NCBI GenBank assembly: GCA_030141605.1
Contig: JAQGDQ010002377.1
Coordinates: 62,001 to 126,000 of the forward strand
Direction of reading: 5' to 3'
DNA: 64,000 nt
Source of the DNA: Tubiluchus corallicola
Lineage: Eukaryota; Priapulida; Priapulimorpha; Priapulimorphida; Tubiluchidae
Shown: piece by piece, positions 11,644 through 19,766 of the stretch
Numbering within the stretch: position 1 is the stretch's first letter
Layout: each line of letters opens with the position of its first letter
Translations under genes and position numbers: made by a program
Notes under the pieces: model-generated
What the model was told of the DNA's origin: nothing
Database searches by the model: none
What the model saw: the letters and a program-made list of their open reading frames with translations, nothing else

Positions 11644-12238
11644 AGGTATTTCAAATTTTACATAAACTCTGTCCAGAAAGCTTATAAAACATGGTTAATC
11701 TGAGAAATTTTTTCTATCAAATGCAATATGATAGCATCTTAAATATTCCCAGGGTATGCACAAAATTATTATGGAAAAAAAGTTTTCGATATTCGGCTTC
11801 TAAAATCTGGAATGAATTGCTCAATCATTTACGCATAGTCACTAACTATAATGTTTTCTTGAGACAAATTAACAAATGGAGCGTGGACATTTGTAGATGC
11901 TCAGCTTGTGCTACCTAATTTGTGTCAATTATTTTCAAGTACTTTGTACCTTTATTGTTTTAGTGAATCAGTTTTAGTGTTTTCTGATCATTTTATCTCC
12001 ACAATTCTTTCCATGTGCTTAGAATTAAGTAATGTTCACCTTTTTAAAAATTTCTATTATTCATTTTTGTTACTTTCACATTTTGATTTTATTTCCAATT
12101 TGAATAAGATTTTTTTCTATTTTAGTAAAAATTTTAGCATTGCGTATTTTAGTCGATATAGCCTATTTGGCTAATGTTCTTCCGTTGTACACCCGACTTT
12201 AAATAAAGATTTAGTATGTATGCATGTATGTCTATATG
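11644..12238 (+). mobile_element. Non-LTR retrotransposon (LINE), truncated 3' end
   Basis: One frame reads EVFQILHKLCPESL, a TAA at 11685-11687, then MVNLRNF, LNIPRVCTKLLWKKSFRYSA and SKIWNELLNHLR, with a stop at about 11918. The KSFRYSASKIWNEL signature is the usual C-terminal tail after the reverse transcriptase of CR1/jockey/RTE-like LINEs. The AT-rich 3' part ends in AATAAAGATTT and a short TATG/CATG microsatellite at 12212-12238, a normal LINE tail. The copy is 5'-truncated and carries an in-frame stop, so it is inactive. Confidence 0.75.
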
Positions 12239-12242
12239 CAAG

Positions 12243-12412
12243 ATCCAAGGTGTATAAACAAATCTGTAATTCCTAATTAGCATTTTGCAGGCAAAGAAAT
12301 CAGTGTTCCACGAATCCACCTAGTAAGATTCATTTCTAAACATACAGACATTTAGTTAAGAGAAGCAGCACAGAGCTCTAAAATCTACGCAGAAAATGCC
12401 CGAAGGAGGTGA
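12243..12412 (+). repeat. Direct repeat, copy 2 (promoter/5'-UTR-like block)
   Basis: Second copy of the block at 10753-10921. It directly follows the LINE tail. It ends with the ATG at 12396, whose frame reads MPEGGDE, comparable with MPIGGEA in copy 1. The LINE fragment lies between the two copies. Confidence 0.6.
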
Positions 12413-12626
12413 CGAAAGTTTTCTCTTGTGCAAATTTCTATGGTTGGACCTTCTTGCTCATCGTACACCTGATGTTGACGAAAATCACCGTGGCAACGCA
12501 AACGTGACGAGCAGACTTCGTCAAAATTACGAGTTTTTTCAGAAACGCGCGATTATACTTTCTGAAGCTTTTCTGTTTAGTAGCAATGGATCCGAAAAAG
12601 GTTTCTATTTCTATTTACTGCTTTAG
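12396..12626 (+). CDS. Possible first exon or short open frame, unrecognised
   Basis: A 76-codon frame starts in the duplicated block with MPEGGDESFLLCKF. It is less AT-rich than its surroundings, with CG-containing codons in the middle part. No domain is recognised. A splice donor candidate (AAAAAG/GTTTCT) lies at 12600/12601. A second ATG at 12586 reads MDPKK up to that donor in phase 0, which would match an acceptor at 19757/19758 that leads in frame into the dynein start exon. This link is a guess. Confidence 0.25.
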   Translation: MPEGGDESFLLCKFLWLDLLAHRTPDVDENHRGNANVTSRLRQNYEFFQKRAIILSEAFLFSSNGSEKGFYFYLLL

Positions 12627-13976
12627 TTTCTACTAGTCGTTATAATTCCTGTTTTTTTGTAAAATAAATTGGAAGTGATCAGGGTGTAATTTCATATACA
12701 CGGTTTGATAAGTTTATAATAATCATTAGTTTTTACTACTGTTTTCGATGCATTTATTTTTTATGATAATGGTGCATGATAATTAATCTGGACACTCATT
12801 TATAGCATAAAAATAAATGCATGATATAGTTACAGTGACTATAGATATTTCACAAGTTTGGAAGTAGTTAATATAGATTATAGGGAATGCAGCAGTAAAA
12901 ATTTTATTACTAAAATTCAAGATTGGATATTTTCCGACAGATTAAAAAGAATAAAACAAACGAAAAATTCTAAAACAATGCACACAATATATTAGGAATT
13001 CAGGTTTGAAGTAGACTGTATGCGGTGTGTGTATATTATGGGCACTGAATAGCATACAGCCCAGTCTCGGATGTGCCTAGAGTTGAAAAAGCATTAAATA
13101 ACTTGAATGGTAGTAAAGTTCATGATAATGTTTCTGCAATTAAAGCTGTTAAAGGAAATGTCTGTACAGCGGGTCGTGGAACAACGCATGCACCCAGCTA
13201 GGGGGTTTGGGGCCATTAACCACCAATGCATTTTCCCGTATTTAAGAATATTTTGGAGGCCTCAAATGAGATCTAAATTCTGGTACACAGAATGTCTCAT
13301 ACGTGAAAATGTACTTATAATAAGTCAAGTAGCTATTGGCTGATCAACTTTGTAGTTATTGATTGATTGTTGTTGAAATTTTGAAATACAATGTAATACA
13401 ACCAAACTATAAGCTCTAAACTTGGAAAAAATTAGGAAAACCTTTATGGCTTTTTGTTCTACTGTGAAAAATAAGTTAGCAAAGAAGGAAGACTGCTGTA
13501 AACCTTTCAGTCAAAATTTTACTTATGATTCATAACATATTTAAGACTGATTGGATATAAATGTATTAAAACTCAATTGTCGTTTGTCAAATTGCCAGGG
13601 GCTTGCCACATTGCTAATTAACTTGGAGTCATATCCTGGGTGAAATTTCCTAAATTTAGCGGCTTCATAAGTCAAAACCCTTGTGTGAATCACAAAATAT
13701 TGTCTCTAATCTGTGATGTTTCATTAGAGCAGCTAAGTTCAGTGGTGCACCACACGTTCCAGAGTGCTACCTGCTGTATTCCCAGACAATTTTTTGCATT
13801 GTCTAGCAGTTCTATTTCATTGTGATCACATTTTACGCTATGTTTACACTGAAGCAGCAATTCTTGGCAAATCAGGAGAAAGATTATCACTAAAATCTCG
13901 ATTAAAATTCCAAATTGGGAGAGTTGTAATGTCTGGCAATTATTGTAACTAATGCGGCTCTACGCTATAGTTAGGT
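12627..13976. other. Intergenic, no gene recognised
   Basis: AT-rich sequence without a recognisable exon; short frames at 13107-13343 and 13640-13952 show no domain. It ends at the insertion site of the gypsy element. Confidence 0.5.
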
Positions 13977-13981
13977 AGTGT
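13977..13981. repeat. Target site duplication, left (AGTGT)
   Basis: AGTGT immediately before the left LTR is repeated exactly at 18690-18694 immediately after the right LTR. Five-bp duplications are normal for Ty3/gypsy integrases. Confidence 0.93.
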
Positions 13982-14192
13982 TGTAACGTCTTGGCAACAT
14001 TTGTAACTTTGTTAGAAACTTTATAGAACATTTAACATAAGTGTTTCTTGCTTATTAATCTGTTTATTCACAAAGACTGCTGCCATGATAAGTCTAGAGA
14101 ATGTAACGGTTCGTGGCTTGCCCGCTGAAAACAGTGAGGGGAAACCTTAGTGAGCACAAACATAAAAAAACCATAGATAAGAACATGTCACA
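13982..14192 (-). repeat. Gypsy 3' LTR
   Basis: It is 211 bp, about 97% identical to the LTR at 18475-18689 apart from one 4-base indel. On the element strand it starts TGTGACATG and ends GACGTTACA. Confidence 0.95.
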
Positions 14193-14206
14193 TCCTCTTC
14201 CTTTTA
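14193..14206 (-). promoter_or_regulatory. Polypurine tract of the gypsy element
   Basis: On the element strand the bases AAAAGGAAGAGGA lie directly in front of the 3' LTR. This is the expected place and composition for the plus-strand DNA primer. Confidence 0.8.
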
Positions 14207-14306
14207 AAAGTAAGTAACATAGACCAACTAAACTGAAAAACATCAATCTAAGCAGATATCAAGGTCACAAAATTAAAGGTCAACATCAAGGTTATCAATA
14301 CTCAAA

Positions 14307-14639
14307 CTAGGTAACATAATCATTAAGAAACTTAGGTCTCTGAATGCGCCTACCAGAACGTGTTCTAATCTCGTTATCATTCCTCTGTCTGTTATCATTA
14401 AGTGTGTCTGGTATCACGTCTTGTTTCTGTCTCATGTTGTCGTATGGGCAGTATACAGATTCATTTATATAAGTCTCAGACGTCTTGCACAGATGAACTC
14501 TGTTTCTTCTGTACACCAACATTAAGGTTACAAGGTAAGACCTTTCACCAATCTTCCGTATCACTATAGCTTTCTCCCACATCTTCCCTTTTTGTAGAGG
14601 GTCCATACGTACAACATCCCCAACCATTAATTGAATCAA
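14307..14639 (-). CDS. Gypsy pol C-terminal end, after an in-frame TAG
   Basis: This 110-codon frame continues the pol frame without any shift. The pol frame ends ...YYNQ, then TAG at 14646-14648, then AKPLIQLMVGDVVRMDPLQK. LMVGDVVRM is the usual integrase C-terminal segment before the SH3-like tail in gypsy elements, so the TAG is an interruption of one protein and not a gene boundary. The tail ends in a basic stretch (RSGRRIQRPKFL) common at the end of such integrases. Confidence 0.85.
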   Translation of the reverse strand: MIQLMVGDVVRMDPLQKGKMWEKAIVIRKIGERSYLVTLMLVYRRNRVHLCKTSETYINESVYCPYDNMRQKQDVIPDTLNDNRQRNDNEIRTRSGRRIQRPKFLNDYVT

Positions 14640-14648
14640 AGGTTTCGC

Positions 14649-17288
14649 CTATTGGTTGTAATATGTAGCTTGGCGATCCTTCTGAGCAATGATTTTCTCT
14701 CTAGTATTTGGCACAAATTTCGGCTCTAGCAAGGAAGATGGCATTGGTAGTGTAGTCCGTGTCCGTCTTCCAAACAATCGTTGAGCTGGTGATGCATTAA
14801 GAACTTCCGCTGGTGTATTTCTATAAGCCAATAGAGACAAGTATGGGTCTTCTTTTGCAACTAGCGCTTTCTTCATCAAACGCTTAGCAGTGTTGACAGC
14901 ATTCTCAACTTTGCCATTCGATTTTGGATACCTCGGTGAAGAACTTTCATGCTGGAAGCCATAAATTTTAGCAAAAGTTTTAAACTCTTGAGAATCAAAT
15001 GGCACATTATCAGAACGGAGCATTTCTGGTATTCCATGCCGAGAAAAATGTGCTTTCAACTTTGTTATGACTGTTCTAGGTTCTTTTGATTCAAGCTTGT
15101 CTATTTCAAAGAAGTTGGAATAATAGTCAGCAGTTATGAGATAATCAGTATTATTTACCTCACACAGATCACTTCCTACAATCTGCCATGGTCGAGTTGC
15201 AATTTGTGGAATCAATTCCTCCTTTTGCTGTGACCGTGGATATGCATTACAGATTTCACACTTTTGAATGTAAGATTCAAAATCAGCGTTCATCCGGGGC
15301 CAGAATACAACTTCACCTGCTCTTCGCAAGCAGCCTTGTATTCCCATGTGGCAAGCATGAACCAGTCTAATGAAAGACAGCCTTTCGCTCGATGGGTATA
15401 CAATTCTCTCACCTTTAAATATCAAACCTTCGTTTATTGCCAGTTCGTCTCTATTATTAAAGTATTGCCGTAGATCCGGTTGCACCTCAGACACTTTGCA
15501 AGGCCAGCCAGACCTAATCATAGATTGCAAAGCTTTCACTGTAGCCACTTTGAGCAATTCAAGTTTCTCATCTTTAAAAGTAGCAGGTACGTATTCCAAA
15601 GCACGTACAGTTTCAAATTCTAAAGCAATGTCATCAGTCTCGGGGAGAGAAGCACGAGACAAGGTGTCAGCCATCAGCATGGTTGCTCCTTTCCTATATA
15701 CTACTTCAACATCATAGTTTTGCAGCACCAACATCATGCACTGTATTCTCTTAGGAGCACTAAGTATGCTCTTCTTGAGTATGGATTCTAGAGGCTTGTG
15801 ATCAGTTTCCAGTTTTACTTTACGAGCGTAGCAGCAGTGGTCAAACTTTTGAATACCAAAAATTAGACTCAGCATTTCCTTTTCAAGTTGCGCATAGTTC
15901 TGTTCGGTTGCAGTCAAAGTTCGAGAGGCGAATGCAATTGGTTGACCATTCTGCATTAGACATGCACCTAAGCCTGACTGACTGCTGTCACATTGCAGAG
16001 TAAGTTTTTCATCTGGGTTGTAATATCTGAGCACGGGAGACGTAGTTATGAGCTTTTTAACCTGTGCAAATACCTCTTGTTGTTCAAAGTTCCATCTGAA
16101 TTCTGTTTTGTCAGACATTACGTTACTAATAGGTTTAAAGACTTCAGAAAGCATAGGCAAAAACTTTGCCAAGTAATTGACAAAACCACACAGTCTTCTT
16201 ACTCCCGTCTTATCGATTGGAGCCGGCATATTTTGCACCGCTGCGACCTTGTCGGGGTCAGCTTTAATACCATTAGCACTCAGAATATGCCCGTGGTATC
16301 GCACTTCACTACGTTGAATCTGACTTTTATCTGGATTCAGTTTTATATTTCTTTCACGACATCGTTCAAAGAATGCTCTCAGTTTGTTGTTATGGTCAAC
16401 ACCGGCTTCTGTAATGGTAGCACCACAACCATAAATTAGTACGTCATCATGGAAGTCTTCTTTTCCTTTTAAGCCTTGTATTTGCTCATCCATTTTCTTC
16501 TGAAAAATCTCAGGCCAAGCTGAAATCCCAAACGGAGCTCTAGTATAACGATATCTACCGAACGGAGTATCAAATGTTGTTAGATCTTTGGTCTTTTCTT
16601 CTAGCTTCATGTGATGAAACCCACTTGTCACTTTGAAAGTAGAAAAGAGCTTCGCATTGCACAGTCTAGGAGTAAGCTCCTCCATTGTAGGAATATGGTA
16701 GATTTCTCGTCTGATAGCATTATTCAGTGGTTTAGGATCCAAGCAGATTCTGATACTCCCCGAACGTTTAGTAGCAGTTGTGTAAGCGTTAACCCAGTCA
16801 GTAGGGTGGTCTGCACGTTCAGTGATGTTGTTTTGTTCGAGTCTGTCAAGTTCAGCTTTAAATTTATCTCGCATGTTATAAGGAAATCGCCTACATGGTT
16901 GTACAACTGGCGGTACAGTAGGATCAATTTTCAAACTTACACATCCAGGGAATTCTCCTGGTACCTCACTGAAAATATCAGAAAATTCAGTTAGTAAAGC
17001 ATTACAATCAGCAACACTACAAACATCTGAAACATGTGCTGTAGGCCTAGTACTGCTATCACTACACAACATATTAGCAACATTGGCTGATTCAACCCTT
17101 TTGAAGTTATTTTCATTTACAGTAATAAGCTTCATTTGTTGTGAAGCACGAGAACCTAACAATGGTACATAATTTTCGTTTACGACCAAAAAGTTCACAG
17201 AGTAACTTTTCTTATTCACTGGATTTACAATTGGCAATCTGACTTGCCCAATGGGACTTATTTTAGTTATGTTCCACATTTCTAACAC
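14649..17288 (-). CDS. Gypsy pol: protease end, reverse transcriptase, RNase H, integrase
   Basis: The frame has 879 codons. Residues 1-60 complete the aspartic protease (VNFLVVNENYVPLLGSRASQ). The reverse transcriptase spans about 100-340 with FHDD at 279-282 as the YxDD-box variant. Motif A reads FSTFKVTSGFHHMKL, where the family has aspartate in place of the lysine, so a metal-binding residue is missing (codon at 16632-16634). RNase H follows (TLQCDSSQSGLGA, ETDHKPLESI). The integrase has an HHCC finger (HACHMGIQG ... CEICNAY) and a DDE core (VGSDLCEV, RSDNVPFDSQEF, NGKVENAV). There is no start codon of its own; the frame is entered by a -1 shift from gag. Confidence 0.95.
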   Translation of the reverse strand: MLEMWNITKISPIGQVRLPIVNPVNKKSYSVNFLVVNENYVPLLGSRASQQMKLITVNENNFKRVESANVANMLCSDSSTRPTAHVSDVCSVADCNALLTEFSDIFSEVPGEFPGCVSLKIDPTVPPVVQPCRRFPYNMRDKFKAELDRLEQNNITERADHPTDWVNAYTTATKRSGSIRICLDPKPLNNAIRREIYHIPTMEELTPRLCNAKLFSTFKVTSGFHHMKLEEKTKDLTTFDTPFGRYRYTRAPFGISAWPEIFQKKMDEQIQGLKGKEDFHDDVLIYGCGATITEAGVDHNNKLRAFFERCRERNIKLNPDKSQIQRSEVRYHGHILSANGIKADPDKVAAVQNMPAPIDKTGVRRLCGFVNYLAKFLPMLSEVFKPISNVMSDKTEFRWNFEQQEVFAQVKKLITTSPVLRYYNPDEKLTLQCDSSQSGLGACLMQNGQPIAFASRTLTATEQNYAQLEKEMLSLIFGIQKFDHCCYARKVKLETDHKPLESILKKSILSAPKRIQCMMLVLQNYDVEVVYRKGATMLMADTLSRASLPETDDIALEFETVRALEYVPATFKDEKLELLKVATVKALQSMIRSGWPCKVSEVQPDLRQYFNNRDELAINEGLIFKGERIVYPSSERLSFIRLVHACHMGIQGCLRRAGEVVFWPRMNADFESYIQKCEICNAYPRSQQKEELIPQIATRPWQIVGSDLCEVNNTDYLITADYYSNFFEIDKLESKEPRTVITKLKAHFSRHGIPEMLRSDNVPFDSQEFKTFAKIYGFQHESSSPRYPKSNGKVENAVNTAKRLMKKALVAKEDPYLSLLAYRNTPAEVLNASPAQRLFGRRTRTTLPMPSSLLEPKFVPNTREKIIAQKDRQATYYNQ

Positions 17289-17293
17289 AGTCT

Positions 17294-18364
17294 TTACAGT
17301 AGAAGTTTATCACACAAGTGATGCGGCACAAGTCTTTCAGGTATAATGTTTATACTGGCCCCACAATCGATCTGAAAAATCGTAGGTGTACCCGCCATAA
17401 GCCATTCACTGTAAATCTGAGGCTGTTGCGTGGTACACTGTTCAGCATCATGAACAGTATGAGTTACAGTTCCAATCGCATGCTCATTCGACTGTTCCTC
17501 ACAGTTTGCCATGTCAAAGACAATTTGGCTTCTTCTCGACGGAAATGATTTTGCACGAGTGTCAGTTCTACCTCTAGATTTGCACATAGACTGAAAATGA
17601 TTTTTTCCATGGCAAATGTTACATGTTTTGCCATAAGCAGGACATTTATTTTTGTCCCATTCATGCTTACGCCCACAGAAGTGACAGTCAATCACCTTTT
17701 TCTTAGTACCCGTGGCTTTACTAGCACTACCTTTATTAGTTTTGGGTTTGACAGCTTGCACTTGTTCAGAGTAGGAAGCTTGTTCAGCCTTTATATTTTT
17801 AAGTTGACTTGCAGACTCAGCAAACGAGCGACAAATAGTTATGCAGCTACTCAATGTTAGTTTTGACTCTTGCAGTAGTCGCTTACGAGTAATATTGTCA
17901 GTTATGCCTAGAACTATCCGATCCCGTATCAGACTATCAGTTAGATTGCCGTAATTACACCTTTTGGCTAGTGTGCGCAAAGATGAGACATAGGCGTCGA
18001 TTGTTTCACGAGGATTTTGATCGCGTTTATTAAAACAATATCTTTTGTAAGTTTCATTAGTTTCTCCAACACAAAATGCTTCAAATTTTTGTAGAACCAT
18101 TGCAACATTTGTTTTATCTGCCTCATTTTCAAATTCTAGTCCATCAAAAATTTCCACACACTCAGGACCCAAAACGGTCAATAATGTGGCTGTTCTAACA
18201 GCATAATTTGCTTCATTGAGCTTCAAAGCCACCTCATAATTGTCCCACATGCGACGAAATTTTCGCCATTTCACAGCTAAATTTCCATGCAGGTCTAGTC
18301 TAGGTGGTGCAGGTAGAACACTATACGGGGAAGTAACTTGAATATGACCTTCGCCATCAGCCAT
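17294..18364 (-). CDS. Gypsy gag with zinc knuckle and start of the aspartic protease
   Basis: The 356-codon frame starts with ATG at 18364, about 110 bases inside the 5' LTR. The capsid-like region (about 20-200) contains FNKRDQNPRETIDAYVSSLR, typical of sponge and cnidarian gypsy gag. A zinc-knuckle pair follows at about 227-262 (CHFCGRKHEWDKNKCPAYG then CNICHGKNHFQSMC). The C-terminal part reads FQIDCGASINIIPERL, in which DCGA is the protease active-site motif (DSGA/DTGA). The frame stops at 17294-17296, in the middle of the protease. The rest of that domain is encoded in the -1 frame. Confidence 0.93.
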   Translation of the reverse strand: MADGEGHIQVTSPYSVLPAPPRLDLHGNLAVKWRKFRRMWDNYEVALKLNEANYAVRTATLLTVLGPECVEIFDGLEFENEADKTNVAMVLQKFEAFCVGETNETYKRYCFNKRDQNPRETIDAYVSSLRTLAKRCNYGNLTDSLIRDRIVLGITDNITRKRLLQESKLTLSSCITICRSFAESASQLKNIKAEQASYSEQVQAVKPKTNKGSASKATGTKKKVIDCHFCGRKHEWDKNKCPAYGKTCNICHGKNHFQSMCKSRGRTDTRAKSFPSRRSQIVFDMANCEEQSNEHAIGTVTHTVHDAEQCTTQQPQIYSEWLMAGTPTIFQIDCGASINIIPERLVPHHLCDKLLL

Positions 18365-18452
18365 TTTATCCTACCACAGTCTTCCCGAGAGAAATTTTGG
18401 CGTTACTCAAAGAAGTGATGTTATCAGCGTATCCGTAGTTAAGCACTCGCTG

Positions 18453-18474
18453 ATAACTTCCATCCGTACTACCA
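18453..18474 (-). promoter_or_regulatory. Primer binding site region of the gypsy element
   Basis: Directly inside the 5' LTR the element strand reads TGGTAGTACGGATGGAAG. TGG complements the CCA end of a tRNA. The matching tRNA is not identified. Confidence 0.6.
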
Positions 18475-18689
18475 TGTAACGTCTTGGCAACATTTGTAAC
18501 TTTGTTAGAAACTTTATAGAACATTTAACATAAATGTTTCTTGCTTATTAATCTGTTTATTCACAAAGACTGCTGCCATGATAAGTCTAGAGAATGTAAC
18601 GCCTAGTGGCTTGCCCGCTGAAAACAGTGAGGGGAAACCTTAGTGAGCACAAACATTAAAATATAAACCATAGATAAGAACACGTCACA
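18475..18689 (-). repeat. Gypsy 5' LTR
   Basis: It is 215 bp, paired with 13982-14192. Differences are a few substitutions near the middle and a short A/T indel near the outer end. Confidence 0.95.
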
Positions 18690-18694
18690 AGTGT
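18690..18694. repeat. Target site duplication, right (AGTGT)
   Basis: Identical to 13977-13981. Confidence 0.93.
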
Positions 18695-19757
18695 AAGTCA
18701 ATTTTAATGATGCAGTCTGCCGCTTGAACCAAATCTGTACATTGTTGTAAAGCCAACCCTTACGTCCTAGCTAATTAAAAATAAATTAATTTAGGAACGA
18801 TGTAAAGGAAATGCTTACCACACATGCGCATCTTGCATACTGAAGTCCAACTATTCCATTAACTCTACGCTAAAGTCCTATGATGGGATAGCTATACTAA
18901 AACAATAAAAATACTGGCATGTTGAAAACTAAAATTAACACAATGAAACATTTAAACAGTACAGTAATTAGTAAAACACTTAAACTATAAATCATGATTT
19001 AGCACTCTGGAACATCTATAGAAATCGACTACAGTACATGTTAAATAATGGCTTAGACAAACCACATGATGCACATAGACATTCATGTATAGCTGGGCCA
19101 GCATTAACCCAAGTTGAATACACGGCAGCATTTCTCTCGCGGATAGGCCTAGGTCTAGGAAAAAACAATGCTGTCGCTAATTGTGATTGGACAATTTCCG
19201 ATTAAGCCACGTCTTCATGCGCCCCGTCCGAAATTGTATTGAGTCTGATTTCAGACGTTGAGTTGGAAAATGCCGTGAATGCTTACAGCTGCTTTGCTGC
19301 GTAATGTAATGGTTTCGCAAAACCTATAGCCTACCGACGTTATAATACAATATGGGTGCAAAATATTATTATGATAAATATTAGCAATAATAGTTAATTA
19401 TTATAAATATTTACAAGTGCTTTTTACATCGTAATAATTTTTGGAAATTAGAAGGCATGCAGTGCTTGCATGGCATGTATGGACTGCACGCCACTGCTGT
19501 GCAGAGTGCTCATAATATTAGCTCAAAATTTTCAAAACTAATTTTAGATTCTGGAATTATTAATGGAAACATGCTTTAATAATCTTCACATGTCAAAGAT
19601 CAGAGGGAGAGAACAAAAGTGGAACAGGGAGAGAGATAGAGAGAGAGAGAGAGAGAGGGGTGGGTAGAGGACTGGTAGAGAAATAGCAAAATGAATATAT
19701 ATATATATGAAGCGTATATGTACTGTGCATTTGAAAATCTGAAATTTATAGTTGCAG
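18695..19757. other. Sequence between gypsy element and dynein start exon
   Basis: No exon recognised. It holds a GA-rich microsatellite at about 19628-19657 and a short TA run at about 19696-19707. If the dynein gene starts at 19767, its promoter should lie here. If an upstream exon exists near 12.6 kb, this is intron. Confidence 0.4.
19628..19657. repeat. (GA)n microsatellite
   Basis: A run of GA dinucleotides with two interruptions, about 110 bp upstream of the dynein start codon. Confidence 0.9.
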
Positions 19758-19766
19758 TTTGTCAAT

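Larger units (their letters stand above)
13982..18689 (-). mobile_element. Ty3/gypsy LTR retrotransposon, complete
   Basis: The 4,708-bp element is transcribed on the minus strand. It has two LTRs (13982-14192 and 18475-18689) with TG...CA ends and 5-bp target duplications (AGTGT). Order in reading direction: LTR, gag with zinc knuckle, protease, reverse transcriptase, RNase H, integrase, polypurine tract, LTR. The LTRs differ by about five substitutions and one 4-base indel, so the insertion is fairly recent. Three lesions are visible: the gag and pol frames meet by a -1 shift inside the protease, one TAG interrupts the integrase C-terminus, and the first catalytic aspartate of the reverse transcriptase is replaced by lysine. 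It is therefore probably not autonomous. Confidence 0.96.

Noticed and set aside
15188-16994. Several plus-strand frames of 60-148 codons
   Set aside because: They are antisense shadows of the gypsy pol frame.
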